64,000 nt of DNA from Penicillus capitatus (Eukaryota; Chlorophyta), in NCBI GenBank assembly GCA_965649825.1, contig OZ287703.1, positions 682,001 through 746,000 on the forward strand, written 5' to 3'. The notes below the pieces were generated by a model. That model had not been told where the DNA came from. It saw nothing but the letters and a program-made list of their open reading frames with translations, and did not search any database. Shown here piece by piece: positions 32,092 to 42,467 of the stretch; the first letter of the stretch is position 1, and every line of letters starts with the position of its first letter. The translations under genes and the position numbers were made by a program.

Positions 32092-34803
32092 ATGTCAGAT
32101 GACTTTCTTACGTCTCCAACGCTCCTGAAGAAATCCTCGACGTTAGGGTCGGTGCGTTCCTTGGTAATGCCGGCACCGACCGTCGCATTCGCCGCGGAAC
32201 GCCATTGAAAGTGTCTGAATTGTGAATGTGTCTTCAGACGCGACTGAGCAAGCTCGTCTCGACGAGGACGATCGAGCCATCGGGGTCATGGTATCGACGC
32301 TGGTGGTTTTTCACGACCGTTTGTGCCTTGGCAACTGCATTCTTCACTCCATGGGAAGTTGCATTTACCCGCGAGCCTGGACTTAGGTAAACGCAGACAC
32401 GCCTCTTCATGCGCCAATCTCACTCTTTTTGCATAGTCCATACACAGACGCTCCAGCTGTCATTGAGTATCTGCTGACCTCTGTGTTTGTGATGGATATC
32501 TTCGTGCAGCTGAATGTTGCCTTTATTAATGCAGAAGGGAGGATTGAAATCGGTCGAAGGGCCATTACGACGCACTACTTGAAGTAAACGCCCATTGTCC
32601 ACTTCCCATACCCATCCATCTCCAACGCTATGTGGCTTGGAGTACAGACTGAAGTTCTGGATTGACCTTATTGGTGTGATACCGTTCAATACGATCCTTG
32701 ACATCTTTGTGGATACCAACGCCAATCAGCGGACCTTGGCTCTGCTGCGGGTCTTCCGTTTGGTGAGCGATGTCGTCTTGTGGTTGACGAGACAGGCGAT
32801 GTTGGGTATTAGGTTCGCGCGCATCGACTGTGGGCCCTCTTTCGCGACTTCGAAATGAACATTCGACTGCACTTGCTGACAATTACGTTGATTCGCAACT
32901 TTACTATCGTGATTGTGGCGAATCATTGGGCAGCATGTATCTTCTATTACATCTCTCGACAGGTCCGTCGTGCCGACCCACCTCATCCACTCATTTCTAT
33001 TCCCGACTGGGATGCGTTGTACAGTATGACTTTGACGAAGACACGTGGATCGGTGCCAACCTGCCCGACATTGCTAACGCTGATAATCTGGAAGACATTA
33101 ATTTCCGGGAATGGCATAAATATGTCTATTCGCTGTACTGGTCCATCACAACGATGACGACGGTGGGATATGGAGACTTCAGCCCAAAGAATATCACTGA
33201 AGTGATCTTTGCCTCTGCCTGCATGCTGTTTAACATTGCCCTCAACGCCTATATCCTTGGTGCCATTACGATCGCCCTTTGGCACCGTCGAAACGTGTGT
33301 GCTGTCTGTCTTCAGGTACGATTACATTGGTTGTCATCAAAGGCGATGAAATGACATCTCGCCAGCGACGAGGTCACGAGAAACTTGCTAGATTTGCTCA
33401 TAAACATAGGCTATCACAAGAAATGCAGAAAAACCTTAATGTACGTGCGCATCGTTTTTGTCTCTGTAACGAAAATGTGTTAACCGTGGCGTTGTGGACA
33501 GAACCATCTCAAGTATAACTATCTTCACCCCGAGATCCAAGATTCGGAGCTCATGGTCCATCTTCCGTCGAATCTCCGTCGAAAAGTGATGTATGAACTT
33601 TACGGAGATCGCCTTGCACAGTCCCCTGTCTTTAAAGTCTGTCCGATCCCACGCAGCCACACACACGACCCTTGATCTTTGTGATTCCAGGCATGCTCTC
33701 GGAGCTTCATTGCCTCTCTGTTAGAGCCCCATGAAGATTCCGGTCGACAGAACATGTGCGTTGAGATATATTTGACAGAAGATGAGATCATTACTGAAGA
33801 TGAATACGTTTCATGTCTTTATGTGATCCTGAGCGGCTCAGCGATTCTTCAAAAATCAGAACTTGGTAGACAGTCGCCTCACATCGATGTTCTGTATGAA
33901 ACCTAGAGATGGTGTGCTGCAGGAGTATTAGATGCATTTCCAGTGGAACTCTTTCTGGACGTACCAGACAATAGCAATAGCTCATTGGACTTCCAGTTTT
34001 CCCCTTATACAGTCCGCGCGAACAGCACCTGCCGTGTTCTTTGCATTCCGCGCAAGACTCTTCTTCGATCTTTTCGTTCCTTTCCTACAGACAGAGATCG
34101 TTTCCAGCAGGAAGCTCAGAACTATGTCCAGGTAGGTGGTCCTATTCAGATGATCATTTGGATCTCTCACTCATCACATGTCTGTGGCGATGTAGAAACG
34201 GTATTCACCGGCATCTTCCATTGCATGTATTTCGAATCCCACATCAGCAAGAGCTACTCCTCCGTTGCGCAAGAGCAGCACCGTGCGGTTCAGCGAGGAG
34301 ATCTACCATGGTTGGCCGGAAATGGATGCCTCCACCGAGGCATTCTTCGTCGAGATCAAAGCAGATTCTGGCGACGATGTTGTTGCGCAGGACTCCGTTT
34401 CTGGGATGGAGTCACCGGTGCACGCTACAGATGAGGCAAAAGAAAACCTTCAACACGACACAGGGGGTGGTGGGATTCGGTGAGGGAGGGATTCGTCGAA
34501 GTATTATTATTTTGTTGATGATGGATCGCATTCATGTCGTTCTGATCGGGGTACTAAATACGATCTATTGGGTCGCTGTTGCTTAATGTTTTTTTGAACA
34601 TGGCAGCGGAAGATCATCACGCGGTGCGTCGACTCATCCGCCATGCGTTCTCCGAGATCCTCTCACTCTCCGATCGTCTCACAGCTGTCGAACAGCGAAA
34701 CGACACTCCGACACGAACCGCAGCTCGCAAGAATGTCGACGTCTCGGGAACCGTTGACCTCACGGCTGGTGCTTTTGTTCGAAGCGTCGTGCCCAAGAGA
34801 TAG
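32092..34803 (+). CDS. voltage-gated-type K+ channel with cNMP-binding-like domain
   Basis: Six-TM channel of the CNBD superfamily (plant Shaker/EAG/HCN-like). ATG 32092: MSDDFLTSPTLLKKSS. S1 WWFFTTVCALATAFF; S2 VIEYLLTSVFVMDIFVQLNV; S3 FWIDLIGVIPFNTILDI; S4 ALLRVFRLVRAHRLWALF with regularly spaced Arg; S5 NFTIVIVANHWAACIFYY. Pore and filter are YWSITTMTTVGYGDFSP, so K+-selective, then S6 ASACMLFNIALNAYILGTI. The C-linker has MTSRQRRGHEKLARFAHKHR. A cyclic-nucleotide-binding fold is visible (SCLYVILSGSAI), but the phosphate-binding cassette is degenerate. Eleven introns are needed, 38-71 nt except the last (~145 nt). Plasma or organelle membrane; gating by voltage is inferred from S4. Confidence 0.9.
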
Positions 34804-34899
34804 CGGATGCTATGTGTGACGGAGGATGGTGTCGTGTAGGGACGCAGAGAAGAAGTGCCTGCTTCGAGCGTCGTCGTGGCGCCTCTCCTTCAGGCGAAG

Positions 34900-36123
34900 A
34901 TGAAATTCCCCCTGCCCTTTCGCCAAACACAATGGGAGACGACATTTGCCACATCCTCACCCGATACTCAACTCAAACTCAAGAAAGCGAGATCCATACG
35001 TGTGATCTCTCACTCTAATAGAGTGAGATGGCGGATCAGGTGTTGTTTCGGGGAGACTGGTTTGACAGCTGTCTGAAATTCGTGTGCGCTCCGGTTGGCG
35101 GCAATGGACCGGATATCGTTCCGACCCTCAATCCCAATGCGGGTGGGTCCCAACTTGACGTCCATGAGAAAGTGTGAGAAGAATGGGCTTATGTATTAGA
35201 GTAGATGAGGGATTGAGTCAAGTGATCGCGGCAGGCTGTCCAGTCCATCAAGAATGCGTCGATGCAGCATCGATCGGCGGAAGTGTCACACAAAAGGGCA
35301 ATATGATTGCAACAGGACTCTTCCATCAAAACCGTATGCTTGACCCAAAGGGCAAACCTCTTGGTACGCGCAGGCAATGTCTTCAGGATGGGGATCGAGG
35401 GAACGGTTGATATCTTTGACGCAAGGTATCCTGTCGCCAACGGAGAATCTCACGTTTGGACTCTTTGCGTCCCACGCTTCTCAACGATCGATTCAAGAAT
35501 CGGTCGGCTCCTGTTCGACACAATCGCACCCCACGTTCGACAATCGCTTTCCTCTGTGGATCTCGTCGGTCTGAGATGCCGATGTGGTGGTTCAGTTTCG
35601 GAATGTTCGGTCCGCTGATGCAGCATCGTGCCTATGGTCAATCGTCTCCCTACGACTCGCGACGTAGTCCATGGGTAACGGAGAATGTCAAGATCGGATC
35701 AGTCGGTGCGTCTGTCTCTCACACTTTCGTCGTTAAAGGGCATCACTCTTCTTCACGCAGGAGCATGGAACGTCGATGATGAGTATGTGTTGTCTGGTTG
35801 GTGGTCGGTAAAGAACGCAAAGTGTCAACTGCGAGAGACATCGTTCGATAGCTGCGGCATGGCACTGTCCACCTTTCCTTACGCCAACACACCCACACAC
35901 AAAATCGGCTTCCAAGTCTCACACACAGCGTAAGTGTGAGATATGACGTGTCATCTTTCTTGACACCTCGATATCGTTCAGGGAGGGAAACGCCTATTCC
36001 ATCGAATGCAGTTCGAAGCATTCAACAGATCAAGGTTTGGAAATGCATTCGGGGTTGGTCGTCGATTTTTCATCGAAAGGCGTTTCCGCCTTGATCGGCG
36101 CCAAGACCCTTCTAAAATTCTGA
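34900..36123 (+). CDS. unrecognised beta-rich protein, 7 exons
   Basis: Not a family I can name. Exons assembled by frame: MKFPLPFRQTQWETTFATSS, then VLFRGDWFDSCLKFVCAPVG, VDEGLSQVIAAGCPVHQECV, NVFRMGIEGTVDIFDARYPV, NRSAPVRHNR, MPMWWFSFGMFGPLMQHRAY, GITLLHAGAWNVDDEYVLSG, and a C-terminus ending VSALIGAKTLLKF with TGA at 36121. Six introns of 37-53 nt are required. One contains a 10-bp-armed hairpin at 35008-35028. The second half alternates polar and hydrophobic residues in 8-12-residue steps (SIECSSKH, LEMHSGLVVDFSS), as in outer-membrane beta-barrels of mitochondria or plastids; that is inference. It is convergent with the next gene, 23 bp apart. Confidence 0.65.
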
Positions 36124-36146
36124 CGCATGTCGCATCCCAATGTCAT

Positions 36147-36470
36147 TCATGCATCGGAATCTGAGCTGAGATCCAAAGGAACTTCATTGGCATCCACAGA
36201 GGGACCACTTGGTCCAGTTGGCTTTACTGGAATTGCTCTCTTGCCTTCGTTCTCCAGTTGGGACCATGGATCTTCTAACATGCTCTTCTTAATATATCTT
36301 GAAATATCGGGAGTCGAATTTCTGTGAAGGCTCACAGCGAGTGCAGGGAGGAAGAAAAGGGCCCGTCTCGCACCTTTGCCGTTGGAAAGGCCGTTGTGCT
36401 TTTCTGCTGCCGGATGCCAGAAACGTACCGTCTGCAATGGCCCCCCTCTCATCTCGTTTACAAGCAGACA
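36147..36470 (-). CDS. small conserved-looking protein, 5' end unresolved
   Basis: Last two exons of a short gene. The first visible exon reads DGTFLASGSRKAQRPFQRQ, then a ~50-nt intron (GTGCGAG...CACAG), then NSTPDISRYIKKSMLEDPW, SQLENEGKRAIPV, and an Asp/Ser tail ending at the stop at 36147. The joined phases agree (AG|A = Arg). The segment ISRYIKKSMLEDPW looks like a conserved helix and short linear motif. There is no in-frame ATG in the first exon shown, so the start is upstream past an intron, in the 36490-36890 interval. Function unknown. Confidence 0.55.
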   Translation of the reverse strand, partial: CLLVNEMRGGPLQTVRFWHPAAEKHNGLSNGKGARRALFFLPALAVSLHRNSTPDISRYIKKSMLEDPWSQLENEGKRAIPVKPTGPSGPSVDANEVPLDLSSDSDA

Positions 36471-36891
36471 CATTAGCAAACGCGCGGAGACTGCTGGAAT
36501 AAAAACCTGGCTTAGGAGGAACGCATTTTTCTGTGTCAGGAAACGTCGGTGGTATTGTTGGACCTAATGAGAAGCATTCAGCGCGCCAGGCGCGTTTTTA
36601 AGAAAGAATAACTTGGATGAGTGACGGTGGCGATCCGTTCCTCTTCAGGAAGGTCGCATTTTTCCATCGGTCTTTTCCTGCCGATCATCTCTGCTATCGA
36701 ATGTCGCCACCACCTGCCTCCCGCGACAGACGTCACATCATTACGTCGTACGCGCGCGCCTGACTTGCGCCAACCCAGTCGCCACAGCGGCACCACGGTA
36801 GGACAGACGAGACTTTGACCGACAGACGACATGATGTGACAAGCAGTGCCACGCACATCGTTTCCTCTTGACGCCATTTGCAATTTCCACC
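36471..36891. other. intergenic, 420 bp, probable shared promoter
   Basis: Between the small minus-strand gene and the plus-strand SBP gene. It probably includes the missing first exon of the small gene and both promoters. I could not place either. Confidence 0.35.
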
Positions 36892-38492
36892 ATGTCACAG
36901 TGTTGTTGTGCAAGCGGTCCCGGCTACGCCACGCCTCTCGTCAGGCTCTCCAAGACCTCTCTTCTCTTTTAGCGCATTGTGCCGCAGGATGCGATGAAGG
37001 GACCACGGGAGAAAATCGTCTACATTCCTTGCATTCAACCGGCGGATCGTCAACAGCCGGATTACTTGGCGACCGTTGTGGTCGATCCCGACAGTCCCGA
37101 CTATGGCAAAGTGGTCCATCGACTTCCTTTCGGAATCGGCGACGAAGTGCATCATACGGGATGGAATGCATGCAGCAGTTGCTTCGGCGACGCAACCAAA
37201 TCTCGCACGAAACTGATCGTTCCGGCCGTAGCGACAACGCATATCTACATCGTCGACGTCGGGAAGGACCCTTTGCGGCCTGAAGTGCACAAAGTTGTGA
37301 AAGGCGAAGACATCAAGATGAAAACGGGACTCGGCTATCCTCACACATCTCATTGCCTCGGCAGTGGCGAAATCATGATGTCTATGATGGGCGATGCCAA
37401 CGGCGAGTCGTGCGGAAACTTTGTACTCCTGGACGAGCACTACGACATCAAAGGGTGCTGGTCTGACAAGAATATCGCCTTTGGATACGACTTTTGGTAC
37501 CAGCCCAGACAGGATATCATGATTTCGACCTCCTACGGTCGTCCCAAGAGCTTCTTAAAGGTAAAGGGACCACACTTTGCTGTTTTGTGTGAAGAAGAGT
37601 TGTGCAGTGCTTTGATCCTACTGAGGTGGAGAACAATTATGGCTCGATGCTCTATTTCTGGGAGTGGTCCACTCGCCGTCTGATCAAGTCTGTGAATCTC
37701 AGACCGAAAGGCAACATTCCGTTGGAAGTGCGTTTCTTGCACAATCCGGACAAGGCGATCGGTTTTGTGGTATGTTGATTCGTTTGAGTGAGATAAGAGT
37801 GAGATCACGTGTGTCGTTGAGGGATGTGCCTTGAGCAGCAACGTGGTGCTGATTTACAAGAATGACCAAAACGAGTGGGACACAAAATTCGTCATCCAGC
37901 TGGAACCGATGAAGGTCGAGGGGTGGGCGTTGCCCGAAATGCCGGCGCTCATTACCGATATTGTGATCTCTCTGGACGACAAGTACCTTTACTGCAGTCA
38001 CTTCTTCAGAGGTGTGACCTTCACTGGTATGCAAGATCGCATTCAAACTGTGTGACAGGTGACATTTGCCAGTACGATATTACGGATCCGCACCATCCTG
38101 TCTTGGTCGGTCAAACTTGGTGTGGTGGTCTGGTGAAAAAGGGCAGTCCCATCAAGGTTGTCTCCGGTCTCCCGGAGGGACGGACGGCAACCGATGTCGT
38201 CACAGTGAATGGCGTGGAACTCAGTGGTGGTCCACAGATGATCCAACTGAGCCTCGATGGCAAACGCCTGTATGCCACGGACTCTTTAATAAGCTCCTGG
38301 GACAAGCAATTTTATCCGGAGCTGGTGAAGAATGGAACGAAGTTGATCCAGATCGATGTGGATACGGAGAAAGGAGGCCTTACAATGAATGACGATTTCT
38401 TGGTCGATTTTGGAAAGGAGCCATGGGGTCCAGTGCTGGCTCACGAGGTGCGATATCCGGGTGGGGATTGCTCCAGTGACATATGGGTTTAG
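36892..38492 (+). CDS. SBP1: selenium-binding protein / methanethiol oxidase
   Basis: Close to plant SBP1 and human SELENBP1, which oxidise methanethiol to H2O2, formaldehyde and H2S; cytosolic. ATG 36892: [16 protein letters not shown], an intron, then the seven-bladed propeller: [36 protein letters not shown] (the redox CSSC pair), [95 protein letters not shown] and the terminal [12 protein letters not shown]. Four introns of 46-72 nt (for example GTGTGACC...TGTGACAG before [11 protein letters not shown]). Complete. The methyl-sulfur role fits with CGS and MTHFR in the same window. Confidence 0.95.
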
Positions 38493-38532
38493 CGTCATGA
38501 TGTGACAGCTGCGCTCTTTTTTGCGACGAACG

Positions 38533-39298
38533 ATGAAAATTTCGACCTTCGCCAAGCGTGCGTCGCGTCTTTCCGTCCCGCGTCAACGCCCAGGAGTGCT
38601 CTACGTTCGCAACGTTTTCAGCGGAATCGTCCAGGGAACGGCGACGGTGCAGCGATTGGAGAGGAAAAAAGATTTCACGACACTGGTTCTGCGCTTTCCC
38701 GAAAATCTTGCCTCCTCCGTTTCCATCGGATCGAGCGTCGCCATCAACGGCGCCTGTCTGACAGCGACATCCGTTCAGAACGACGTATTGACCTTCGATG
38801 CCATCGGCGAGACACTCAATGTGACAAACCTCTCACAGCTCGAGATCGGGAGTGTCGTTAACTACGAAAAGTAACCGACCAGACGTCACATCAATCTAAT
38901 ATGCGCCGGATCTTAGGGCTGCGCGTTTTGGCGATGAAATCGGAGGACACACGCTCTCCGGTCACATCCATACCGTTGCCGAGATCGCAGCGATCGATCG
39001 CGAATCGGATCATTGTTGCGTGACCTTTTCCGTTCCGCCCCCTTGGATGAAGTACATTCTCTCGAAAGGATTCGTGGCGATCGACGGCGTCAGCCTCACG
39101 GCCTGTCACGCAACGGAGACATCGTTTTCGGTCTATCTCATTCCGGAGACCCTTCGAATCACACGACTACGAGAGTGGACGACTGGGCAAAAGGTCAACA
39201 TCGAGGTCGAAGCACAGACACAGGCAATCGTTGATACGGTCGAACGCGTGGTGTCACGTTACATTCCCAGCACCCTACTGAGCAACAGTGTTCAGTGA
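38533..39298 (+). CDS. RIB5/ribE: riboflavin synthase alpha subunit
   Basis: Final step of riboflavin synthesis, dismutation of 6,7-dimethyl-8-ribityllumazine. First ATG in frame is 38533, giving a basic leader (MKISTFAKRASRLSVPRQRP) before FSGIVQGTATV, the usual N-terminal start (MFTGIV in bacteria); the leader suggests organelle import. The two tandem barrels are visible: first SVSIGSSVAINGACLTATSV, then FGDEIGGHTLSGHIHTVAEI, and second KGFVAIDGVSLTACHA. One ~45-nt intron splits NYEK from AARFGDEIGG. Stop at 39296-39298. Only 40 bp from the SBP1 stop and 15 bp from the convergent CGS stop. Its presence means the organism makes its own flavin, unlike animals. Confidence 0.93.
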
Positions 39299-39313
39299 TA
39301 CGTGCGTGCATCA

Positions 39314-40861
39314 TTAAATGGCATCCAATGCTTGTTGTATGTCATCCCAAATGTCTTGAAAATCTTCGATGCCGCAACTAAAGCGCACGAGATTCTCGTG
39401 AATGCCGAGTTCTTTCCGGCCTTCGATACCCAGATCCCAGTAGCTCATGATGGCCGGTTGGTTGACCAGCGATTCGGCGCCGCCCAATGAGGGGGCAATG
39501 TAGGGTAGGTGAACGGAATCGACCAGTTTTGCCGTCCGCCATAGATCACCCTCCACTTCGAAACTCACAACGCCGCCAAAGGCGTCCATCTGCGAACGGG
39601 CGATATCGTGATCGGGATGCGACGGTAGACCGGGATAATACACACGACGGATCTTTGGATGCTCTTCCAGTTTCTTAGCCAGACGCATAGCATTGTTGTT
39701 GTGCTGCTGCACTCTGAGTTTCAGTGTCTTCAGTCCTCGAAGAAAGAGATACGATGCGTGGGGATCGATGACGCCGCCCAGTACATTATGCAATGAGCGG
39801 ATGGCTTCGATGAGCTCTTCCTTTCCGACCACAGCTCCGCCCAGTACATCATTGTGTCCTGCCAGATACTTTGTGGCCGAATGCACCACGAGATCAGCGC
39901 CGAAGCGAATGGCGCGTTGGTTAATGGGTGTGGCGAAGGTACTGTCGATGACAACGACAGCCCCATGGTCGTGACACATTTCCGAAATGCGCTCCACGTC
40001 AACGACACGGAGGTAAGGATTCGTGGGTGATTCTGTAAAGAAAAGCGAGACCTGGTGCTGTTCCAGCGCCGCTTGTAATGCTGTCAGGTCCGAAGGGTCA
40101 ATAACAGTCGAGGAGATTTGCATTTTGGGCAGAACGGTTTGGATGAATTGCCGAGTGCGACGATAACAGTCGGTCGTCGTTACGATGTGACCGCCAGCAG
40201 GAACCAAAGCCAACAGCAACGTCGTGGCTGTGTTCATCCCAGATGTCGACAGCAATGCCGCCTCGGCACCTTCCAGCGCCTTGAGCTTCTCTTCCACCAC
40301 ACGCGTCGTCGGATTGCCATAGCGTCCGTATTCGTAAGAACCGTATCTCCCTTCTTGATAGTCGATCAGCTCTGCCGTGTTGCGAAACGTAAACGTCGCC
40401 GTCTGCACGATCGGCGTTGTGACGGTGTCTGAGATACGCGGTCGGCCACCGCGTTCGCCGGCATGAATCGACTGCGTGCCGCTTTCCCATGCATCGTTGC
40501 GATGTTCGGTATGGAGAGCGATGGAAGGCTGGTCGGCTGAAGAGGCGGAAGAGTTACGGACAGACGCTTCGAGATCGTCGACATGAACGGCGTTGTTCGA
40601 AACGGCCGTCGAAGGTGTTGTGCCGTCCGACGACGTAGCCGCGAGACGAAAACTGGATCGCGACGAAAATCCGTTCGAGGACGACGACGACAACGGCGAT
40701 ACACGGCGGTGACGGCGGTGACGCGACGGAAGACGGTCAACGCAACGAAAACGCGATAATGGATGAGGAGGCGAAAGGAGGGCGTTGTGCGAGTGGACCC
40801 ACCGAACCTTCGCTGCTAACATCTCCTGTCCTCGCAACATAAAACGCAATAATGCAGTCAT
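39314..40861 (-). CDS. CGS1: cystathionine gamma-synthase, plant type
   Basis: PLP enzyme committing O-phospho/succinylhomoserine and cysteine to methionine. Single open exon. The catalytic part begins at QSIHAGERGGRPRISDTVTT, then FEYGRYGNPTT-like SYEYGRYGNPTTRVVEEKL, LVPAGGHIVTTTDCYRRTRQ, FFTESPTNPYLRVVD, SATKYLAGHNDVLGGAVVG (Lys of SATK binds PLP), ASYLFLRGLKTLKLRVQQHN and IAPSLGGAESLVNQPAIMSY. Close resemblance to the plant plastid enzyme. About 130 residues rich in Ser and Arg precede the core, consistent with a transit peptide. Start given at ATG 40861; in-frame ATGs at 40876 and 40969 exist. The longest version puts a hydrophobic stretch (SLLLCICLCCSVSSARA) before the Ser/Arg part. Confidence 0.93.
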   Translation of the reverse strand: MTALLRFMLRGQEMLAAKVRWVHSHNALLSPPHPLSRFRCVDRLPSRHRRHRRVSPLSSSSSNGFSSRSSFRLAATSSDGTTPSTAVSNNAVHVDDLEASVRNSSASSADQPSIALHTEHRNDAWESGTQSIHAGERGGRPRISDTVTTPIVQTATFTFRNTAELIDYQEGRYGSYEYGRYGNPTTRVVEEKLKALEGAEAALLSTSGMNTATTLLLALVPAGGHIVTTTDCYRRTRQFIQTVLPKMQISSTVIDPSDLTALQAALEQHQVSLFFTESPTNPYLRVVDVERISEMCHDHGAVVVIDSTFATPINQRAIRFGADLVVHSATKYLAGHNDVLGGAVVGKEELIEAIRSLHNVLGGVIDPHASYLFLRGLKTLKLRVQQHNNNAMRLAKKLEEHPKIRRVYYPGLPSHPDHDIARSQMDAFGGVVSFEVEGDLWRTAKLVDSVHLPYIAPSLGGAESLVNQPAIMSYWDLGIEGRKELGIHENLVRFSCGIEDFQDIWDDIQQALDAI

Positions 40862-41281
40862 TGTCGAACATGACATGTAATTCGCCCTTGCGCTGGATAC
40901 AGAGCAGCAAAGGCAAATACAAAGCAGCAAAGAGAAATCGTATCTCACACTTTCCTCACTCCCACGCATCAGAGAATCCAAAACGCGTTGCTAATGATCC
41001 GTCGATGTGGGACAGTCTTCGGTCTGTAGGAGTAGGACGCCATAGACCTTCTTTGCGATACTGGGACAGTCGTGTGTCGTTTTTTCTGCAATGGCGGCGC
41101 ATCGATGTTGTCATAACGTTTGTTGCTGAGGCAATGGCAGCGGTAAATGATGACGTCGTCGTCGTGGATGACGAGGGCGATAATGGCGGTGAAATGGGCG
41201 TGGTGTATCGTTGGCGCATTTCGTCTCCGTCTTTGTTCTTCTCTTCCTTGAAGGCTTCCGTCGCTAAGGGCGAAACGAAAC
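40862..41281. other. divergent promoter, CGS and DoxX-like genes
   Basis: 420 bp between divergent starts. It contains ATCTCACACTTTCC near 40945, one of the repeated TCACACTTT strings. A plus-strand frame across it is not supported as coding. Confidence 0.4.
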
Positions 41282-41919
41282 ATGCAGATCGTTGCGTTCG
41301 GCGGTCGTCTATTACTTTCGACGATTTTTATTATGTCCGGTGTGTCGAAGCTGACGAGCTATGACGCTCAGACGGGAGGCCCTATGATGCCCATTGTCGC
41401 GCCCAAAATGGACTGCTTCTTGGAAACCCTCGAACAGGCGACGCAATTAGATCTTCCCCTCGACGTCGTCAAAGTTCGGCCTGTTTCTTCGCGCCAACAA
41501 CGACGATACGATTGCGATGGGTCTTTTCAGGCGCACTACGGTGACTTGGTCGTAGCTGCCGGGGTTTTGGAAGTGGCGGGAGGTTTGCTTTTCATTTTGG
41601 ACTTTTCCCTCGGAGCTTCTCTGTTGGTACGTTCGGCTAGGGTATGACTGCGTATCGCCATGTGGTCGTTGTCTGGCAGATGCTGTTTCTGGTGGGCGTG
41701 ACACCCGTGATGCACAATTTCTGGGATCCAATGTGCTACAAGGACGAGCAAGTGCCAGAGATGATCAATTTCTTAAAGGTCTGTGCACCGACCTATCTCG
41801 CTCTTTTGCCGCTCCCACTAACTTCACTTTTCTGCCGTTTGTAGAATGTGTCGATTTTTGGAGGTCTCTTGGCCTACGCCACGAAGGCTGGGAAGTATCA
41901 GAAATTAAAAGTGGAATAG
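41282..41919 (+). CDS. DoxX-like four-helix membrane protein
   Basis: Four exons, ATG 41282. TM1 FGGRLLLSTIFIMSGVSKL; an intron after DVVK; TM2 GDLVVAAGVLEVAGGLLFIL; a second intron after GASLL; TM3 MLFLVGVTPVMHNFWDP; the third intron after MINFLK; then TM4 NVSIFGGLLAYATKAGKY and QKLKVE with TAG at 41917. The RLLLS..F..SG..K pattern in TM1, followed by glycine-rich TM2 and HNFW, is that of the DoxX/TQO-small family (thiosulfate:quinone oxidoreductase-related), also found as uncharacterised proteins in plants and algae. Exact biochemical role unknown; membrane location is clear. All three introns are 46-72 nt and phase 0. Confidence 0.85.
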
Positions 41920-42242
41920 ACAACGGGGTGATGGTGAAGAGAGACACAAGGACGTGCCATTCAGGAATGCACGAATTCTGATTGTGTCGCATACTGAATG
42001 TAATACATCGATTAAAGTGAATTCCAAGACCAATATCAACATCATACCATCATCCAGGAGTCCAAACGAATTCAAGCGTTTCGTAACCTCGACCCACGTG
42101 CTGAGCGATCGGGAAAAGGGTCCTGCGTGCTAACCAGAGGGGCATTAAGGGATTCTTGGAAAGGAATAGGGAAAGTGCCTTCGGTTAATAAACGAAAGAA
42201 TGCAGAGTGAAGGAGATACTCTGGTAACCGACAAATGAGATA
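41920..42242. other. intergenic, 320 bp
   Basis: No gene seen. AT-rich, with GTAATACATCGATTAAAG just after the DoxX-like stop, perhaps part of the 3' processing signal. Confidence 0.35.
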
Positions 42243-42422
42243 TCACGATTTCTTAGTCTTCGACTCAACGGGACGGATATTCGAGGACCAGCCATCTGGA
42301 CGCACTCGGGGAGACGTCGTGTTTAAAGTGACGGCCACAAATCGACTGCCGAGTTCCATTCCTCCTAAGACGGCTACGCCAAGGACAATAGCCGAGGCAG
42401 TGGTAGAGAAAAGGGCACGCAT
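42243..42422 (-). CDS. possible 59-residue single-pass membrane protein
   Basis: Short open frame from ATG 42422: MRALFSTTASAIVLGVAVLG, then GMELGSRFVAVTLN and a basic Ser/Thr tail ending KTKKS. One TM helix is likely. The frame continues upstream with more hydrophobics (LLATVFLFILLRT), so a longer version or an upstream exon is possible. It is divergent from LRR gene 6, 46 bp away. Size and composition would fit a small organelle membrane protein, but I have no family match. Confidence 0.35.
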   Translation of the reverse strand: MRALFSTTASAIVLGVAVLGGMELGSRFVAVTLNTTSPRVRPDGWSSNIRPVESKTKKS

Positions 42423-42467
42423 AGTGCGTAGCAGAATAAACAGAAAGACAGTAGCAAGCAGACGTGG

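Noticed and set aside
35370-35380. 10-nt intron GTACGCGCAG in the 34.9-kb gene
   Set aside because: A 40-nt intron with donor GTATGC and the same acceptor restores the same frame, so an impossibly short intron is not needed.
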